Positions 63,963 to 64,000 of a stretch of 64,000 nt of DNA are shown here, piece after piece. Position numbers and translations under genes: made by a program. This stretch comes from an uncultured Clostridia bacterium (GTDB taxonomy: Bacteria; Bacillota; Clostridia; Oscillospirales; Ruminococcaceae): positions 1 through 64,000 of the forward strand of contig CAMVDP010000009.1 in NCBI GenBank assembly GCA_947166275.1, written 5' to 3'. How positions within the stretch are numbered: position 1 is the first letter of the stretch; each line of letters starts with the position of its first letter. The notes below the pieces were generated by a model. It was not told the origin of the DNA. It did not search any database and was given only the letters and a program-made list of their open reading frames with translations.

Positions 63963-64000
63963 ATGTCACAAATGGCTGAGAAAAACATAGGCACGGTCGT
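63963..64000 (+). CDS. atpD: F-type ATP synthase subunit beta, 5' end only
   Basis: Twelve codons are visible (MSQMAEKNIGTV...). The MAEKNIG start matches clostridial beta subunits, and beta follows gamma in this operon type. GAAAGGAAA is upstream. A second in-frame Met lies at codon 4. The gene continues beyond the window. Confidence 0.8.
   Translation, partial: MSQMAEKNIGTV

Overview
This 64 kb window looks like chromosomal core sequence from a Gram-positive anaerobe of class Clostridia, probably Ruminococcaceae/Oscillospirales. That assignment is inferred from gene content and is not a database result. Supporting signs are FabK instead of FabI, co-existing V-type and F-type ATPases, strong AGGAGG-type ribosome sites, promoters that repeatedly read TTGATT/TTGACA-17 bp-TATAAT, lipoprotein signals and a GH26 mannanase-type enzyme. 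No phage, insertion sequence, CRISPR array, rRNA or tRNA was recognised.

Layout. 1-2.4 kb: tail of a large protein and a GH26 lipoprotein. 2.5-11 kb (minus): a complete type II fatty acid synthesis operon (fabH-fabK-fabG-fabF-accB-fabZ-accC-accD-accA), followed by acpP with its own promoter. 11-14.6 kb (plus): fabD-aroE-aroK-amidohydrolase. The promoters of these two divergent units face each other and overlap. 14.7-19.6 kb: a small lipoprotein, then a minus-strand operon with a vWA-like protein, a c-di-GMP phosphodiesterase with a degenerate GGDEF, an unknown protein and a polysaccharide deacetylase. 19.6-22.8 kb: an EF-G-like GTPase gene surrounded by three apparent small-RNA genes. 22.8-29 kb (minus): DUF1858-trmK-nif3-rqcH-valS, a translation and tRNA quality-control operon. 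29-32.8 kb: a D-Ala-D-Ala carboxypeptidase, a membrane protein, prmA and a glycosyltransferase. 32.9-39.7 kb: gyrB, three small genes, gyrA and an orphan MazF-type toxin. 39.9-41.7 kb: an SGNH lipoprotein and mscL. 41.8-50.5 kb: a nine-gene V-type ATPase operon. 50.6-57.4 kb (minus): a 2277-residue cyclic-beta-glucan-synthase-like enzyme. 57.5-64 kb: an anchored IseA-like protein and the F-type ATP synthase operon, which runs off the window in atpD.

Most notable observations. (1) Two tandem related RNA genes lie between valS and the EF-G-like gene. Each has a sigma-A promoter abutting a closing helix, and they share a 16-nt core. (2) A third small-RNA unit downstream of the EF-G-like gene carries an anti-Shine-Dalgarno CU-rich stretch. 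(3) The F-type c subunit has two membrane carboxylates and a Na+-type ETT..Y signature. (4) An unannotated 39-residue single-helix membrane protein gene sits between atpA and atpG. (5) Face-to-face promoters at the fab locus carry a palindrome over one -10 box.
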